The translations under genes were made by a program, and so were the position numbers. DNA of 64,000 bases from Polyangiaceae bacterium. GTDB lineage: Bacteria > Myxococcota_A > Polyangia > Polyangiales > Polyangiaceae. The stretch covers positions 430,893 through 494,892 of the forward strand of contig JAHBVX010000006.1 of assembly GCA_019637295.1 (NCBI GenBank), in the 5' to 3' direction. Below are positions 32,379 to 41,635 of the stretch, piece after piece; position 1 is the first letter of the stretch, and the number at the start of each line of letters is the position of its first letter. The notes beneath the pieces are model-generated. The model had not been told where the DNA came from and did no database searches. It worked only from the letters and a program-made list of their open reading frames with translations.

Positions 32379-32379
32379 G
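32376..32379. other. Overlapping divergent start codons (CATG)
   Basis: The kinase ATG is the complement of 32376-32378 and the lipoprotein ATG is 32377-32379, so two bases are shared. The two genes leave no intergenic space for leader sequences. Confidence 0.6.
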
Positions 32380-34218
32380 AGCCGCCCTCATGGTAGCGCC
32401 CTTGGGCTCTTGCTGCTCGTTTCCGGCTGCGGAGCGGAGCGAGAGCCCGACGTCGTGACACCAGTGCGAGTTCATCTCGCCCCCGGTTGCGGCGCGGGCG
32501 TGCCCATCGACGTGCAGCTGGAGGCGCTGGGGGACTTCGATCCCACGCCCTCCACCAGCGACAGCGTCCCGGGGGATGGGCGCAACGTGGCCCTTGGGTT
32601 CCCGGAGTCCACCCGCGCCATCGAGGCGCGTGGGCAGGGCGCTCAGGAGCGCTTCGCGGGCGTGGGCCTCGAGACGCAGCAGGGCGAGTTCGACATCCTG
32701 CTGTGGCCCGAGCGTGAGGCCTGCACCCTCTACGAGCCCCCCGCGGCGGGCTCGCCGTACCCGAGTCGAACTGGCGGCGAGGCGCTCGGCGTGTCCCGGG
32801 ATCGACGCACCCTGCTGGTCGCCGGTGGCTTCGTGGGGACGAACGACGCTGCGCGCGCAGCAGTCGTGAAGCTCGACACGGGTCTGGCCGAGGAGGTGAT
32901 TGACGGCATGCTCCCGGCGCGGGCCTTCGCGACGATCACCGAGTTCGGCGACGGCGCCCTGCTGGTGGCGGGCGGGGTGGACCCGAGCTCGAGCGCGGGC
33001 GCGCTGGAGTTGGCGCCGCCGCTCGCGAGCGCGTCGGTGTTCGAGCTGGAGTCCGGGCGCTTCGACCGTAGCACGCTGATCCTCCTCGCCCAACCACGCG
33101 CTCGCCACGCGGCCACGGCGCTCGTCACTGGCGAGACGCTGCTGGTGGGTGGTCGCAGCGCGACCGGCTTGCCTCTAGCGACCCTCGAGCTCGTGAGCCC
33201 GGACGATCGCAGCTCCAAGGTCGCCGGGCTCGCCACCCTGCGCAGACCGCGGATCGCGCCCGTCGCGTTCACGCTCGACGACGGGCGCGTGTTCATCGCG
33301 GGCGGCACCGACTCGGTGGGCGCGTCGGTGGACACCCTCGAGTGGCTCGCCCCCGATGGCAGCGCCGTCGTGCTCGAGCGAAGCGGCTTCGCGACGACGG
33401 GCGAGAGCACCTTCGCGCCGCTCCCCGGTGGCGGGGTTCTGGCCGTTGGCGTGTGCCCACCGGCTTCGAGTGAGTGCAAGGAGCCGGCGCGGCGGGTGCT
33501 GCGCCTGCGCGCCGACGGCACGGCGGACACCCTGCCGGATCTGCCGCTCGACGCGGCAGCCCCCGTGCTGCTCGCCGCCGCGGACGGCTCGCCCTGGCTG
33601 TTCACCGGCTCGTCCGACGCACGCAGCGGGCGCCGCTTCGATCCCTGGAGTGGAGCCTTCGTGACGCCCGCCTTTCGTCCAACGTCGGGGCCGTCAGTCA
33701 GCCTCCCGGCCGCGGCCATGGACGGCGGCAGCTTCGCGTGGCTCGAGGACGCCACCACCCACGCTCGGGTGCGCGGATTCCGGCACGACGTCCGGGGCGA
33801 GCTGTCGCGACAGGTCGCGCCACTGCTGCTCGGCAGCGCAGCGCACGTCGTGCCCACGCGCGCTCCCGACGCAGAGCTCACCTACGACGGTCTGGGGCTG
33901 CTGCTCGACGGCTCCGGGGCCAAAGTCGTCGTCACGGATCTCACCTTCGCCGACGTGACCCTGACCCTCACCCTCGCCTCCGGGACCCCGCCACGGCTCG
34001 CGCTCGGTAGCGCGGTGGTGGGCAGCAGCGAGTGTCCCTGGCCAGAAGGTGACGACCCGACGCTCGTCGTCGCGCGCAAGGCGAGCGAGCTCAGGGTGTC
34101 GCGCGGCAGCCGGACCGCATCCTGCCCAGGACCGAGCGGACGGGTTGGTCTCGCGCTCTCCGCTCCCGGCGCGCTGAGCCGCGTACGCGCGATCGAGCTC
34201 AGCCGGCGCGGCAAGTGA
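32377..34218 (+). CDS. Kelch/beta-propeller-like lipoprotein, 613 aa
   Basis: A short lipoprotein signal (LLLLVSGC) begins just after the shared start codon. The mature protein has repeated blades with patterns such as LLVAGGFVGTND, LLVAGGVDPSS, LLVGGRSATG and VFIAGGTDSVG spaced about 50-60 residues apart. These are Kelch-like propeller strands, common in secreted myxobacterial lipoproteins. The C-terminal ~130 residues form a separate beta domain with Cys pairs. No catalytic site is visible. It is divergent from the Ser/Thr kinase. Confidence 0.75.
   Translation: MSRPHGSALGLLLLVSGCGAEREPDVVTPVRVHLAPGCGAGVPIDVQLEALGDFDPTPSTSDSVPGDGRNVALGFPESTRAIEARGQGAQERFAGVGLETQQGEFDILLWPEREACTLYEPPAAGSPYPSRTGGEALGVSRDRRTLLVAGGFVGTNDAARAAVVKLDTGLAEEVIDGMLPARAFATITEFGDGALLVAGGVDPSSSAGALELAPPLASASVFELESGRFDRSTLILLAQPRARHAATALVTGETLLVGGRSATGLPLATLELVSPDDRSSKVAGLATLRRPRIAPVAFTLDDGRVFIAGGTDSVGASVDTLEWLAPDGSAVVLERSGFATTGESTFAPLPGGGVLAVGVCPPASSECKEPARRVLRLRADGTADTLPDLPLDAAAPVLLAAADGSPWLFTGSSDARSGRRFDPWSGAFVTPAFRPTSGPSVSLPAAAMDGGSFAWLEDATTHARVRGFRHDVRGELSRQVAPLLLGSAAHVVPTRAPDAELTYDGLGLLLDGSGAKVVVTDLTFADVTLTLTLASGTPPRLALGSAVVGSSECPWPEGDDPTLVVARKASELRVSRGSRTASCPGPSGRVGLALSAPGALSRVRAIELSRRGK
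32390..32395 (-). promoter_or_regulatory. -10-like box (TACCAT) for the kinase
   Basis: Minus-strand TACCAT ends 11 nt before the kinase ATG and lies inside codons 5-7 of the divergent lipoprotein gene. Confidence 0.35.
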
Positions 34219-34227
34219 GGTCGAGCC

Positions 34228-36153
34228 TCAGCGCTTGAACAGCTTGCCGAACAACCCAGCGGACTTCTCCACGGGTTTGTCGGTGGAGTGGGGCGGGCGC
34301 GAATCCGGGGCGGATGCCGACCCGCCGCGGCGCATGTTGTACAGCCGCACCTCGCGCACCGCGTCGAGGTTCTTCGGGTTCTGCTCCGCAACCCAGCGAA
34401 AATCCCGCACCGCCAGGTCCATCCGGTTCAGACGCTTGTAGATCTGCGCGCGGGTGAAGCGCGCGCGCTCGTTCTGTGGCTCACGCGCGATGGCTCTATC
34501 GAGCAGCCCGAGCAAGTCGTCCATCTTGCCGTCCGCGCGACGTTCGGCAGCGATCATCGTGTACATGGCCACGTAGTCCGCCTGCTCGGGATCGTCTTCC
34601 ATCGCGCGACGGGCGCACAGCTCGGCTGCGTCCAGCTTGCGCTTCTTGTACAGCACCTCGGCCTTCTGAAATTCGTTGATGGCGTTGACGACGCGGTGGA
34701 CGGCCTCCTGCTCCTGTGCCGACCCGCCACCCGACTCGAGCACCTGCTCGTACTCCGCGCGACTCGTCTCGTCCGAGAGCACCTGGTGGGCTTCGTTCAT
34801 CCGCGAGAACATGCTGAGCACTTGCTCGCGCACGGGCGCAAACTCGGGGCCGAGCTTGTCCGGATGCCAGCGCTTGGCGAGCTGGAAGAACGCCGCGCTG
34901 ATCTGGGCCGCCGGAGCGTCCCGCTCCACCCCGAGGATTTCGTAGTAGTTCTGCTTGGCGGCCTGCTCGCTCCGCCGTCGGATCTCGTCGAAGGCCGCGG
35001 CATCCGCGACCGGCAAGGACGGACGGTTCCCGCTCACCGCCGGCGCCGGGGTGTCCGAGACGGCGGTCGGCGGAGCCGGGGGCGACGCCGGCTGCGGGAT
35101 GGGCTCGGGCGATGCGCCCGGGCTGCTGGCCAGCTTCACCTGCACCGGGGGCAGAGGCCGCTGACGGGGGGTCGGCTGCACGGCGGACGGAAGGGTTCGC
35201 GATTGGCTGGCAGCGCTGGGCGGCGAGGAGTCTTGCTGGGGTCGGACGCTGGACGTATCCGCGGACGCGAGGGGCGGCAGCGGGTTCGGGCGCGCGTCCG
35301 CCGCCGGAGCGTCGATGCGACGCGACGCGGGCGGGGTCGGCACCCGGTCCAAGCGCGAGACGGTCTTGCGCCGCGAACCCGCGCGCGCTTCGGCCGAGGT
35401 GCCGACCGGCAGCGTGCGCCCACCGAGATCCAAGGAGCGCGTGAGCGCGAGCGCGTACACCAGGCGCTTGATGGTGAGCGCGTCTTCCACGCCCGCGCCA
35501 AGGAGGGAGTCGAGCGGCTGCGGGCGCGCGCGCAGCAGGTCGAGCACCGCCCACTCTCGGCTGGAAAAGCAGAAGCGCGAGAGCTGCGCCTGAGGGTGGA
35601 GCCGCAGCTCGTTGCGCGAAACCCGCGCGATGGTCTGCTCCATGCGCGTCACGTCGTCTTGACCGCGGATACCCCTCCACACGAGCGCCAGCGGCTCGAC
35701 TGGGATCGACTCCGGCGCGCCATAGCGCTCCAGCAGGTTGGCCTTGTCGTAGAATCCGTACACGCTCTGCTGCGGCAGCGTGAACAGCCAGAGCACGCGG
35801 CGCATCGTCTGCTCCCGCAGCGCGTCCTCGAGCACCGCCGGTTCGATGGCCCCCTCGTCGAGCAGGATCCGTCCGTGCAGCACGCGCTCGGTCGCGCAGC
35901 GCTTGAGCGTTCGGTTGTAGGTGTCATCGTCGATGGCCCCGAGCTCGAGCAGCAGCCGGCCGAGATGGATCACGGGCTCGTGGGTCTTGGCCTTCGCGGG
36001 CGCGCCGTCCACGAAGTGGACCGCGCTGCGCCCCCCAGCGGACGACTCGAACACCATCGTGCCGTTCATGTGCTTGTCCAGCGCATACACCAGCAGACTG
36101 GCCATGGGCGTCGCGGACAGTGTGCCGTTGGCGGTGGGCTTGAGCGCGGCCAT
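34228..36153 (-). CDS. DUF4388-DnaJ-TPR protein, 641 aa
   Basis: The N-terminal ~150 residues contain a PatA/DUF4388-like domain (GTLSATPMASLLVYAL, GTMVFESS). A Pro/Ser-rich linker follows at about 270-390. A J-domain then shows YYEILGVERDA and the diagnostic HPDK, and TPR-like repeats follow (about 490-605). A basic C-terminal tail ends FGKLFKR. It should recruit an Hsp70 to clients bound by the other domains, a combination typical of Myxococcota. It is divergent from the NtrC-type gene. Confidence 0.85.
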   Translation of the reverse strand: MAALKPTANGTLSATPMASLLVYALDKHMNGTMVFESSAGGRSAVHFVDGAPAKAKTHEPVIHLGRLLLELGAIDDDTYNRTLKRCATERVLHGRILLDEGAIEPAVLEDALREQTMRRVLWLFTLPQQSVYGFYDKANLLERYGAPESIPVEPLALVWRGIRGQDDVTRMEQTIARVSRNELRLHPQAQLSRFCFSSREWAVLDLLRARPQPLDSLLGAGVEDALTIKRLVYALALTRSLDLGGRTLPVGTSAEARAGSRRKTVSRLDRVPTPPASRRIDAPAADARPNPLPPLASADTSSVRPQQDSSPPSAASQSRTLPSAVQPTPRQRPLPPVQVKLASSPGASPEPIPQPASPPAPPTAVSDTPAPAVSGNRPSLPVADAAAFDEIRRRSEQAAKQNYYEILGVERDAPAAQISAAFFQLAKRWHPDKLGPEFAPVREQVLSMFSRMNEAHQVLSDETSRAEYEQVLESGGGSAQEQEAVHRVVNAINEFQKAEVLYKKRKLDAAELCARRAMEDDPEQADYVAMYTMIAAERRADGKMDDLLGLLDRAIAREPQNERARFTRAQIYKRLNRMDLAVRDFRWVAEQNPKNLDAVREVRLYNMRRGGSASAPDSRPPHSTDKPVEKSAGLFGKLFKR

Positions 36154-36165
36154 TCGGGGGATCGG

Positions 36166-36171
36166 AGGCTA
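36166..36171 (-). promoter_or_regulatory. -10-like box (TAGCCT) upstream of DnaJ-TPR gene
   Basis: Minus-strand TAGCCT ends 12 nt before ATG 36153; there is no obvious Shine-Dalgarno. Confidence 0.3.
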
Positions 36172-36369
36172 GAGCGGGTTGGGCCGGGATGGAACCGCGG
36201 CGGACCGCAGTTCGGCGGGGCGAACCCCGAACCGTGGCACGCTGGGCGTGGCCTGCAGCTCCCTTGCCGCTCTTGCCCCAGTTTTCGCGTGGGCGGGTGC
36301 ACGGCCGGGGGGCCCGGGCGCCGCCTCGCCGCAGCCGACGCCCGCAGTGACGCCTGGAGCCTGCCGGGA

Positions 36370-36375
36370 TAGGTT
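36370..36375 (+). promoter_or_regulatory. TANNNT-type -10 box (TAGGTT)
   Basis: TAGGTT ends 8 nt before ATG 36384 of the NtrC-type regulator; no Shine-Dalgarno intervenes. Confidence 0.4.
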
Positions 36376-36383
36376 GCATCGCC

Positions 36384-37763
36384 ATGGGCCGTGGACGCGT
36401 CCTCATCGTCGATGACGAGCCGAGCATCCTGACCACCCTGAAGAAGGCGTTGTCGCTGGAGGGCTACGAGGTGGACGTGGCCGGCGGGGTCGGCGTCGCG
36501 CAGGAACGCTTCGCGAAGAAGAGCTACGACGTCGCGTTGCTCGACGTCGCGCTGCCCGACGGCAACGGCATCGAGCTGCTCGAGCAGCTGCGCGCAGCAG
36601 GGGAAGAGCTGCAGGTCATCATGATGAGTGGGCACGCGACGGTGGACGTAGCCGTCCGCGCGACCCGGCTGGGCGCGCTCGATTTCCTGGAGAAGCCGAT
36701 CTCCACGGATCGGCTGTTGGTCGTACTCGAGAACACCCTGAGGCTGATCCGCGCCGAACACGCGGCGGAAGAGCTGCGCCGGGAGGCGGGGCACTTCGAG
36801 GAGTTGATCGGCGGGGGGCGTGCGATGCGCGAGCTGTCGGATCAGATCCTGCGCGCCGCCCGCGCCGCCGCGTCCGTGCTGCTCACTGGCGAGCGCGGCA
36901 CGGGCAAGGAGCTGGTCGCCCGCGCAATACACCGTGCGTCCCCGCGCGCGAAGGGTCCGCTCGAGAAGCTCAACTGCGCAGCAGTTCCCTCGGACCTGAT
37001 CGAGAGCGAGCTGTTCGGTCACGAGGCCGGTGCGTTCACGGGCGCCACCCGGCAGCGCCGCGGCAAGTTCGAGCGCGCGCACGGCGGCACCCTGTTCCTG
37101 GACGAGGTGGGTGACATGCCGCTCGGCATGCAGGCCAAGCTGCTGCGTGTGCTGCAGGAGCAGGAGGTGGAGCGCGTGGGCGGCAGCGAGACGCTCAAGG
37201 TGGACGTGCGGGTGGTCGCGGCCACGAACAAGGACCTCGTCGCGGCGTGCCAGTCCGGTGAGTTCCGAGCGGATCTGTTCGATCGCCTGAACGTGCTGCC
37301 GCTGGAGCTGCCGCCGCTGCGCGCGCGCCGGGAGGACATCCCGACGCTGGCGCATCACTTCTTGGAGCTGGCTGCCAAGAGCAACGCGCGACCGGGGGTG
37401 TCCCTGAGCGACGACGCCGTCGAAGCTCTCTGCCGCCACTCGTTCCCCGGGAACGTACGGGAGCTTCGGAACCTGATCGAGCGCTTGGTGATCCTCGCTC
37501 CGGACGACCGCATCACGGGCGGCGACGTCGCCCGCTCCCTCGGCACCTCCCCTTCTCCCACCACGACGGGCCTGTTCCGTCCGGGAGTCCCATTCCGCGT
37601 GCTGGTGGACGACGCGGAGCGCACGATCCTCGAGGAAGCGATGGCGCACCACGGCGGCCAAATGGCCGCCACCGCCCGCACCCTGGGGCTGGAGCGCAGC
37701 CATTTGTACAAGAAGGCCAAGGCCCTCGGCCTGCGCGGCGCCACGCCGGAGGAGGAGTCTTAG
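36384..37763 (+). CDS. NtrC-family sigma-54-dependent response regulator
   Basis: A 459-residue activator. The receiver domain has the acidic pair D10/D11, phospho-acceptor D54 and K104. The AAA+ domain has Walker A GERGTGKE (169-176), the sigma-54 contact loop GAFTGA (216-221) and Walker B-like [10 protein letters not shown]-terminal Fis-type helix-turn-helix includes [18 protein letters not shown]. It should activate sigma-54 promoters after phosphorylation; no histidine kinase is adjacent, so its partner is elsewhere. Confidence 0.95.
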   Translation: MGRGRVLIVDDEPSILTTLKKALSLEGYEVDVAGGVGVAQERFAKKSYDVALLDVALPDGNGIELLEQLRAAGEELQVIMMSGHATVDVAVRATRLGALDFLEKPISTDRLLVVLENTLRLIRAEHAAEELRREAGHFEELIGGGRAMRELSDQILRAARAAASVLLTGERGTGKELVARAIHRASPRAKGPLEKLNCAAVPSDLIESELFGHEAGAFTGATRQRRGKFERAHGGTLFLDEVGDMPLGMQAKLLRVLQEQEVERVGGSETLKVDVRVVAATNKDLVAACQSGEFRADLFDRLNVLPLELPPLRARREDIPTLAHHFLELAAKSNARPGVSLSDDAVEALCRHSFPGNVRELRNLIERLVILAPDDRITGGDVARSLGTSPSPTTTGLFRPGVPFRVLVDDAERTILEEAMAHHGGQMAATARTLGLERSHLYKKAKALGLRGATPEEES

Positions 37764-37796
37764 GCGCCTTTTGCGGCTCCGAGGCGGCGCTTGTTG

Positions 37797-37802
37797 TAGA
37801 CT
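37797..37802 (+). promoter_or_regulatory. TANNNT-type -10 box (TAGACT)
   Basis: TAGACT ends 7 nt before GTG 37810 of the Cys-repeat lipoprotein gene. Confidence 0.4.
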
Positions 37803-37809
37803 TCGCGAC

Positions 37810-38724
37810 GTGAAACAGCGCGGCTTGTGGCTCTTCGTGTGCGTGATGGCGAGCTTGGTCTGGCTAGCGCCCGGCTGCGGCTCACGGATCGGCCTGCACG
37901 GGGAAGACGACTTCGAGGGCGTGGGCGGCGGCGACGGCGGCGTCCCGCCGGCCTGCGGCAACGGCAAGTGTGGTCCCGGCGAGAGCTGCACGAACTGCCC
38001 GCAGGACTGCGGCCTGTGCAGCACGTGCAGGGACGGGACCTGTCAGGCGACCGAGAGCTGTACGTCTTGCCCCGAGGACTGCGGGCTGTGCTCGACCTGC
38101 GGCAACGGTGGGTGCGGGGATGGCGAGACCTGCCTGTCGTGTCCTCAGGACTGCGGCCCCTGCGCGACCTGCGGTGACGGCTTCTGCAACGGAGCCGAGA
38201 CCTGCCTGTCCTGCGCACCGGACTGCGGCAAGTGCGAGACCTGCGGCAACGGCACCTGCAGCGCTGGGGACAACGAGAATTGCTTCACCTGCCCCGACGA
38301 CTGCGGCATCTGCCCCGGCTGTGGCGATGGCAAGTGCGAGGGCAGCGAGACCTGCGCGTCGTGCGCCAAAGACTGCGGCGTGTGCTCGGTATGCGGCAAC
38401 AAGAAGTGCGAGGCCGAGCAGTTCGAGACGTGCACCAACTGCCCCGAGGACTGTGGGCAGTGCGAGCTCCTCACCTGCTTTCAGATCGTGACCTGCGCTC
38501 TGGGTTGCATCAACCTGAACAGCAGCCCACCGGAGTTCAGCATCACCTGCGTGGCCAACTGCGTGTCCAAGGGCTGCGCCGACGTGCAGTTCTTCGTCGA
38601 TCAGACCCTGAACTGCGCCTTCACGAACCTCGAGGACATCGTGGGCTGCAGCGGCAGCCCGCTGAACTGTCTGCAGAACGCGTGCGGCCCGGAGATCGGC
38701 GCCTGCCTGGGCGCTAGCTGCTGA
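37810..38724 (+). CDS. Lipoprotein with seven CGNGxC...CPxDCG repeats
   Basis: A GTG-started lipoprotein of 304 residues (lipobox LAPGC). After a short acidic/Gly linker there are seven tandem repeats of about 22-25 residues with six Cys each, roughly CGNGxCxxGETCxxCPxDCGxC. A further Cys-rich C-terminal domain follows. These repeats are seen in surface proteins of Myxococcota; disulfide-stapled adhesive or structural function is likely but unproven. It lies downstream of the NtrC-type gene on the same strand. Confidence 0.8.
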   Translation: MKQRGLWLFVCVMASLVWLAPGCGSRIGLHGEDDFEGVGGGDGGVPPACGNGKCGPGESCTNCPQDCGLCSTCRDGTCQATESCTSCPEDCGLCSTCGNGGCGDGETCLSCPQDCGPCATCGDGFCNGAETCLSCAPDCGKCETCGNGTCSAGDNENCFTCPDDCGICPGCGDGKCEGSETCASCAKDCGVCSVCGNKKCEAEQFETCTNCPEDCGQCELLTCFQIVTCALGCINLNSSPPEFSITCVANCVSKGCADVQFFVDQTLNCAFTNLEDIVGCSGSPLNCLQNACGPEIGACLGASC

Positions 38725-38773
38725 GAGTCTGTCGAGAATTGACCCAGTCCCTGCCGGCGTGGGGCGGGGAGCA

Positions 38774-41620
38774 CTAGATCTTCAGCTTCCTGACCCGAGG
38801 GTTGTCCTTGTCGAGCTTGCGCGCCTTGTCGGCGTTCTCTTTGGCCTTGGCCGCGTTGGGCACGAGCAGGTAGGTCTCGGCCAGCTGAGCGTGGGCTTCG
38901 GCCAGCTCCTTCGGACGCCCCGGGCAAAGCACCGCCGTCTCCAGCTCGAAGATGGCGCGAGGCACCATCTTCAGCGCCGCCAGCGCCTCCGCGAACAAGG
39001 CGTGGGTGTGCAATCCTTCGATGTCGACCCAGAGCGCCTGCTCGCCGACGTCCTTCGCTTCCTGGTAGAGCTTCTTGTCCAGCAGCGCGCGCATCAAGCG
39101 TCGGAAGATGCGACCGTCGTGCTCCTCGAGCAACACCAGCTTGCGCAGACCCGCCAGCTCGCCGTCCGCATCGTTCTGCTTCTTGGCCAGGTCCACCAGC
39201 GCTTGAAGCGGCTCGCTCTGCGTGGGATCGAAGCGATGAGCGGCCTCCAGCGCCAGCTTCATGGCCGCCAGGTCCCGCTTGGCCTCCGCGACGTCCGCGA
39301 GCGCGAGGCGAACGGCGTACCCGTCCGCCTTCTTGGCGATGCGCTCGAGCAGGACGCCGGCAGTAACCGGGTCGCGCTTGCCGAGCGCCACCCGCGCTTG
39401 GATGTACAGCGCGTCGGGGTAGTCCGGGGACGCTGCCAGGGCGGCTGACAACGCGGCCTCGGCCTCGTCGTGCTTACCCGCCCGCAGCGCGGCCAGCGCG
39501 AAGGAGCTCTGTTTGGCCGGGTCCTTCGGCGCCTTGTCGGCCTGTTGCTTGGCCGCCTCGTAGCCGCCGGTGCGCTGGATGGGCATGAACTGGGACTGGT
39601 AGCGCTCGAGCCGCTCCGCCGCCCAGGCACGGAACTGCGCGTCCAGCTGGTCCGCGCTCACCCCCAGCACCGTCTGCACCACGTCCGGTGTGCGCTTGCC
39701 CTCACCCCAGGCGCGCAGCATCTGACTCTGCTTGGCCATGCCGTGCTTCTGCACCAGCATGGTCATGATCTGGCTGGACGCGTAGTACGCGGTGGCGATG
39801 TCGCTCATCTCCTCGGCGCGCGTGAAGGCACGCGTCATCGAGCCAACCTGGGGCAGGCGTGACGTGCGCAGCGCCTCGTACAGCGCCGGATCGTGCTCGC
39901 GGCTCCACTCGGGTCGCTCCGACAAGGTCTCGTACTCGGCTAGCCCCTCGGTGAACCAACGCGGCACGTGGCTCTTGGACAGCTGGATGTGGAAGACGTG
40001 TGCGAGCTCGTGCCACAGCGTCATGCCGAGATTGAACTTCTCCTCCTTGGGACTCATGCTGGCCAGGGTCTTGCCAAAACACACGCCCTGGATGGCGGTG
40101 TTGGGCAGGCCGCTGGTGCGGATCGCGAAGTTCTGCCGCTCCGCGTACAGCTCCACCCCCACGGGCACCGACGGCGTGAAGCCGTAGGCCGCCGTCATCT
40201 TGCGCCAGGCGTTGTCCATCAGCCCCGGGACGTAGCGCTCCAGGATGACCTTCTCGTCCTTGTGGTAGCGAAAGGTGAACACCTTGTGCTTCACCGTCAC
40301 GTAGTCACGAGGGATCACCTTCTCGTACAGATTGAGCGTGTTGAACACGCGTACGTTGAACGGATCCTTGTCGAACGCGGTGACCAGCGCGCGCACACCG
40401 TCGTCGTCGCGTCCGGCGCGGATCAGGTTCAGGCCCAGCTGTGCGTACGCCTTGGCGTCGTCCGAGTCGATCTGCACCGCCTTCTTCATCATCTCGACGA
40501 TCTCGTCGTAGCGATGCTCCCAGTCCGCGAACTCGCCCACGATCTGATACAGCTTGGAGTAGCGCGGGTTGAGCTTCAGCACCTGCGCCACGGTCTGGTC
40601 GAAGGCGCGCTGCTCGTCCGAGAGGAACTTCGTCGCCGCGCGCATGCTGAGCAGCTCCAGATCCCGCGGGTTGAACTTCAGCCCAGCGTCCACGCGCTGG
40701 TCGGCCAGGTCGAGCTCCATGTCGCGTAGCGCGATGCCGGCGAGCACGAAGTGCGCCTGCGAGAGCCGCGGGTTGATGGCCAGCGCCTTGCGAGCCAGGC
40801 GCTCTGCCTCGTCGAAGTCCAGCGCCTGGGCCAGCTTGACGTGCGCCATCCACACCAGCGCCTCGGGGTGGTTCGGGGCCTTGGCCAGCACTTCCTTGGT
40901 GACCTCTTCCGCGTGCCCGGGATCGTATTTGTCGAGGAACAGCTCGGCCCGCCAGAGCAGCGTGGGCAGGTGGCCCTTCTGGGCACGCTCGGACTGGTTG
41001 AACGCGTCGTTCGCGTCGCGCGGTGCGCGAAGCAGGTGGGCAGCGCGTCCCACCATCGCGAGTGACGCGCCGTCCGTGTCCTTGATGCGGTCCGCGTTGT
41101 AGTCCTGTACCAGCGTCATCAGCACGGGCTCGGCTTCGCGCTCCCTTCCCTGCTCGAGCAGCACCTCCCCGAGCACGAGCCGGGCGCGACGCGCGTCGGG
41201 CATCGACTCCACCTCGCGCGCGTGCTTCTCGGCTTCCGCCAGCTTGCCCTGCCGCCGGAGCGCCTCTGCACCCAGATGACCCGCCTCCGCGCGGGCGTCC
41301 TTCACGCCCAGCGCCTGAACCGCGGTCTTGTGGGCGTCGTCGTAGCGCCCGGTCATCAGCTGCACCTCCGCCAGACCCAGCAGCGCCCGGCCACGGGTTG
41401 CACCGCCGAGGGCCGCGCGAAAGTGCGCCTCCGCGTCCGCATACTCGCTCGCGGCGAGCGCAGCGACGCCCTGATCGAGGCGTGCGGCTGGAGGCTGAGC
41501 GGGCTTCGCTGGGGCTTTCGGCTTGGCCGCGGGCTGCGCAACCGCGGGTGAGCACCCGAGCAGCGAGAGGCCGAGGGCGACAGGCCCGAGGGTCGATGCG
41601 AGGCGGCGGTGCGAGGTCAT
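38774..41620 (-). CDS. TPR lipoprotein with gluzincin-type metallopeptidase domain, 948 aa
   Basis: The signal has a lipobox-like SLLGC near residue 23. TPR-like repeats cover about 45-440. A peptidase-MA-type zincin domain follows with HELAH at 537-541 and a downstream WFTEGLAEYE glutamate (E558) as third ligand. A second TPR block fills the C-terminus. The likely product is an envelope-associated protease or chaperone; activity is unproven. It follows the SAM hydrolase-family gene after 12 nt on the same strand. Confidence 0.82.
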   Translation of the reverse strand: MTSHRRLASTLGPVALGLSLLGCSPAVAQPAAKPKAPAKPAQPPAARLDQGVAALAASEYADAEAHFRAALGGATRGRALLGLAEVQLMTGRYDDAHKTAVQALGVKDARAEAGHLGAEALRRQGKLAEAEKHAREVESMPDARRARLVLGEVLLEQGREREAEPVLMTLVQDYNADRIKDTDGASLAMVGRAAHLLRAPRDANDAFNQSERAQKGHLPTLLWRAELFLDKYDPGHAEEVTKEVLAKAPNHPEALVWMAHVKLAQALDFDEAERLARKALAINPRLSQAHFVLAGIALRDMELDLADQRVDAGLKFNPRDLELLSMRAATKFLSDEQRAFDQTVAQVLKLNPRYSKLYQIVGEFADWEHRYDEIVEMMKKAVQIDSDDAKAYAQLGLNLIRAGRDDDGVRALVTAFDKDPFNVRVFNTLNLYEKVIPRDYVTVKHKVFTFRYHKDEKVILERYVPGLMDNAWRKMTAAYGFTPSVPVGVELYAERQNFAIRTSGLPNTAIQGVCFGKTLASMSPKEEKFNLGMTLWHELAHVFHIQLSKSHVPRWFTEGLAEYETLSERPEWSREHDPALYEALRTSRLPQVGSMTRAFTRAEEMSDIATAYYASSQIMTMLVQKHGMAKQSQMLRAWGEGKRTPDVVQTVLGVSADQLDAQFRAWAAERLERYQSQFMPIQRTGGYEAAKQQADKAPKDPAKQSSFALAALRAGKHDEAEAALSAALAASPDYPDALYIQARVALGKRDPVTAGVLLERIAKKADGYAVRLALADVAEAKRDLAAMKLALEAAHRFDPTQSEPLQALVDLAKKQNDADGELAGLRKLVLLEEHDGRIFRRLMRALLDKKLYQEAKDVGEQALWVDIEGLHTHALFAEALAALKMVPRAIFELETAVLCPGRPKELAEAHAQLAETYLLVPNAAKAKENADKARKLDKDNPRVRKLKI

Positions 41621-41629
41621 GGCCCCTCG

Positions 41630-41635
41630 GTTCTA
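41630..41635 (-). promoter_or_regulatory. -10-like box (TAGAAC) upstream of TPR-gluzincin gene
   Basis: Minus-strand TAGAAC ends 9 nt before ATG 41620. It lies just before the upstream gene's stop codon, so the gene may have its own promoter besides readthrough. Confidence 0.3.
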
